The translations under genes and the position numbers were made by a program. The notes beneath the pieces are model-generated. The model was not told the DNA's origin and did not search any database. It was given only the letters and a program-made list of their open reading frames with translations. Positions 61,879 through 64,000 of a stretch of 64,000 nucleotides of DNA are shown in pieces (positions within the stretch are counted from its first letter, which is position 1; every line of letters starts with the position of its first letter). The stretch is from Alphaproteobacteria bacterium Ga0077535 (GTDB lineage Bacteria; Pseudomonadota; Alphaproteobacteria; Caulobacterales; Aquidulcibacteraceae). The DNA is taken from assembly GCA_001464425.1 (NCBI GenBank), contig LNEK01000040.1, positions 1-64,000 of the forward strand. The letters run 5' to 3'.

Positions 61879-63708
61879 ATGAGTAATCTCAATTCCACAA
61901 TCGAAGCTGTCACGGAGCGGATCCGTGTCCGCAGCGCTAAGCGCCGCCAGCGTTATCTCGATCTGATCTCCGCGCATGATGTGAGCAAGCCCGCGCGTTT
62001 GCGGCTTGCGGAAGCCAACCAGGCGCACACGGCTGCTGGCTGCGCCGTTCAGGACAAGATGCAGTTGCTCGGCGGAAAGTGGCCGTCGATCGGCATCGTT
62101 ACCGCCTACAACGATATGCTCTCGGCGCACGCGCCCTATGAGCGTTTCCCGGACATCATTCGCAAAGCGGCGCGCGAGCGCGGCGCCATCGCGCAGGTCG
62201 CGGGCGGTGTGCCGGCGATGTGCGACGGCGTCACGCAAGGCTTCGAGGGCATGGAGCTCTCACTCTTCTCGCGCGACGTGATCGCGCTTTCGACCGGTGT
62301 TTCGCTTTCGCACGCGACTTTCGATGCGACACTATTGCTGGGCATCTGCGATAAAATCGTACCTGGCCTGCTGATCGGTGCGTTGCGCTTCCCATGGCTG
62401 CCGGCGATCTTCGTGCCGGGCGGGCCGATGCCGTCGGGTTTGCCGAACAAGGAAAAGGCCGCGCGCCGGCAATTGTTCGCTGAAGGCAAGATCGGCCGCG
62501 AGGAGCTGCTGCAGGTCGAAGCGGAGAGTTATCACTCGCCGGGTACATGCACTTTCTATGGCACCGCGAACTCTAATCAGATGATGATGGAGCTGATGGG
62601 GTTGCATCTGCCCAATGCAGCTTTCGTCAATCCGAATACGCCGTTGCGTGATGCGCTTACGGTCGCAGCAACGCACCGTGCCGCTGAGATCACTGGATTG
62701 GGCGATGACTATCGCCCAATCGGCCACGTCGTCGATGAGCGCGCTATCGTCAACGCCATCGTGGGCCTGATGGCGACGGGTGGTTCGACCAATCACTTCA
62801 TCCATCTGCCGGCGATTGCGCTCGCGGCCGGCATAGAATTGCTCTGGGATGATTTCGGCGATGTTGCGCGGGTTACGCCGCTACTGGCGAAGATCTATCC
62901 CAATGGCGGCGCCGACGTGAACAATTTCCGCGATGCTGGCGGCATGGCGTTCGTGACGCGCGAGCTGCTCGGCGCCGGGCTTTTGCACGGCGATATCCTC
63001 ACCGTCTCGCGCGATGGCATGGATGGCCACACGCGCGACCCTGGGCTCGACGGCGATGCGTTGGTGTGGCGCGACGCGCCGTCGCTTCCAGGCGATGACA
63101 CGATCGTGCGGCCGATGTCCGATCCGTTCAGCGCCACGGGTGGACTCGTCGTGATGAGCGGCGGCCTTGGCCGCGGTTGCGCCAAGACATCCGCCGTGGG
63201 CGCGCCGTTTCTCACTGTCGAGGCGTCCGCCGCAGTTTTTGATTCACAAGCCGAGGTGCAAGCGGCGTTCCGCGCCGGCGATCTCGACCGTGATTGCGTC
63301 ATCGTCGTGCGCGGGCAGGGGCCGCGCGCTAATGGCATGCCGGAACTGCACAAATTGATGCCTTTGATGGGCGCATTGCAGGATCGCGGCTTCAAGGTGG
63401 CGTTGGTGACTGATGGGCGGATGTCAGGGGCTAGCGGCAAAGTGCTGGCGGCGATCCACGTGACTCCCGAGGCCGCTGAAGGCGGGCCGCTGGCGAAAGT
63501 GCGTGATGGGGATGTGATCCGTGTTGATGGCGAGCATGGCGCGCTGGACGTGGTGTCGCCCGCGGATTGGCGCGAGCGTGCGCCTGCGCAGCTCGATCTT
63601 GCCAGCAATGCGCGCGGCATGGGGCGAGAATTGTTCTCGCTTTTTCGGCTGCACGCTTGCAGCGCTGAACGCGGCGGCTCGGCCTTTCCGGATTACGATC
63701 CGATCTAG
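61879..63708 (+). CDS. edd: Phosphogluconate dehydratase
   Basis: The 609-aa IlvD/Edd-family [4Fe-4S] enzyme dehydrates 6-phosphogluconate to KDPG in the Entner-Doudoroff pathway. It has [10 protein letters not shown] and [13 protein letters not shown] with cluster-binding Cys, [15 protein letters not shown] and a [11 protein letters not shown] tail. It starts nine bases after the membrane protein gene. The product KDPG is the substrate of Eda encoded at 55536. Confidence 0.96.
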   Translation: MSNLNSTIEAVTERIRVRSAKRRQRYLDLISAHDVSKPARLRLAEANQAHTAAGCAVQDKMQLLGGKWPSIGIVTAYNDMLSAHAPYERFPDIIRKAARERGAIAQVAGGVPAMCDGVTQGFEGMELSLFSRDVIALSTGVSLSHATFDATLLLGICDKIVPGLLIGALRFPWLPAIFVPGGPMPSGLPNKEKAARRQLFAEGKIGREELLQVEAESYHSPGTCTFYGTANSNQMMMELMGLHLPNAAFVNPNTPLRDALTVAATHRAAEITGLGDDYRPIGHVVDERAIVNAIVGLMATGGSTNHFIHLPAIALAAGIELLWDDFGDVARVTPLLAKIYPNGGADVNNFRDAGGMAFVTRELLGAGLLHGDILTVSRDGMDGHTRDPGLDGDALVWRDAPSLPGDDTIVRPMSDPFSATGGLVVMSGGLGRGCAKTSAVGAPFLTVEASAAVFDSQAEVQAAFRAGDLDRDCVIVVRGQGPRANGMPELHKLMPLMGALQDRGFKVALVTDGRMSGASGKVLAAIHVTPEAAEGGPLAKVRDGDVIRVDGEHGALDVVSPADWRERAPAQLDLASNARGMGRELFSLFRLHACSAERGGSAFPDYDPI

Positions 63709-64000
63709 CGCTCGCTTCTTTGCCGCAAGCGCTCCTCGAACGCCGCATCGCGCGGCGCCGGGGCAAATCCTTCGCCGACCGAGATTTCCATCTCGCGGTT
63801 TACACCGCCGCCCAGAGGCACCGTCAGGTGCTCAACGGTTCGGAACACGCTGAAGTCGTCGGCCACGAACGGCAAGTAGCCGGGCTGCAAATGCACCACT
63901 AGGACGCGCCCGCCTTCTTCCGTGCGCATCGGATCGCTGGCTTCGGCTGAATTGTGCGCTTCGCCGCGGAGCAGCCACATCCGCACCGGAGGCAAGGGTG
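63705..64000 (-). CDS. Hypothetical protein, truncated at the window edge
   Basis: The C-terminal 97 or so residues of a minus-strand gene whose start lies beyond the window. The visible part is beta-rich ([54 protein letters not shown]) with an acidic tail. No family is recognised. Its stop overlaps the edd stop tail to tail. Confidence 0.5.
   Translation of the reverse strand, partial: PLPPVRMWLLRGEAHNSAEASDPMRTEEGGRVLVVHLQPGYLPFVADDFSVFRTVEHLTVPLGGGVNREMEISVGEGFAPAPRDAAFEERLRQRSER

Overview
The window is GC-rich chromosomal DNA from an alphaproteobacterium. Family content and gene neighbourhoods point to Caulobacterales, probably close to Hyphomonadaceae (inference; no 16S rRNA gene is present). 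The clues are a hemC-hemD / mitofilin-hemY block beside a divergent tsaD, gpsA with a small Rieske protein, a zwf/edd Entner-Doudoroff locus, and many overlapping stop/start pairs of the ATGA, GTGA, TAATG and TGATG types. Gene density is high and most intergenic gaps are under 150 bp.

Region by region. 1-6.1 kb is the least familiar part: a possible IS21-type end remnant, an FAD oxidoreductase, a tightly packed operon of unrecognised genes (two related Tat-leader proteins flanking a tiny membrane protein), a divergent XRE regulator behind three GTGCGCA repeats, a 447-bp gene-free stretch and an unrecognised HTH-like protein. 6.3-11.7 kb holds haem synthesis, mitofilin and tsaD. 11.7-20.7 kb holds two 38-aa membrane proteins, a TetR regulator, gpsA, Rieske, pyrF, a trypsin-like protease, DUF350, 3-hydroxybutyrate dehydrogenase and a patatin. 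20.7-31.5 kb holds a cyanide-insensitive bd oxidase operon, pterin dehydratase, an amino acid permease, folD, YggT, tRNA-Ala(CGC) and an ABC-F protein. 31.5-43.3 kb holds small lipoproteins, a UvrD-type helicase, an aminotransferase, a penicillin-acylase-family enzyme and an autotransporter.

43.8-55.5 kb is a polyamine island: two glutamine-synthetase-like gamma-glutamylpolyamine synthetases, panD, a complete PotFGHI-type ABC importer, PuuD hydrolase, a SpuC-like aminotransferase, a GntR regulator and PuuB oxidase. Together they import putrescine-like polyamines, gamma-glutamylate and oxidise them and release GABA-type products. The aldehyde dehydrogenase (PuuC) is not in the window.

55.5-63.7 kb is a sugar-acid island. 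A LacI regulator is followed by an RpiB/LacAB-family isomerase, KduD, KdgK and Eda, which would carry 4-deoxy-5-keto-hexuronate (from unsaturated uronates) to KDPG and then to pyruvate and glyceraldehyde-3-phosphate. The divergent zwf, a membrane protein gene and edd complete an Entner-Doudoroff route that converges on the same Eda.

Three genes (a lipoprotein near 14.4 kb, the ABC-F protein near 31.3 kb and kdgK near 57.07 kb) have reading frames broken by small deletions. These are either real mutations or assembly errors and should be checked together. No CRISPR array, prophage structural genes or complete insertion sequence is visible.
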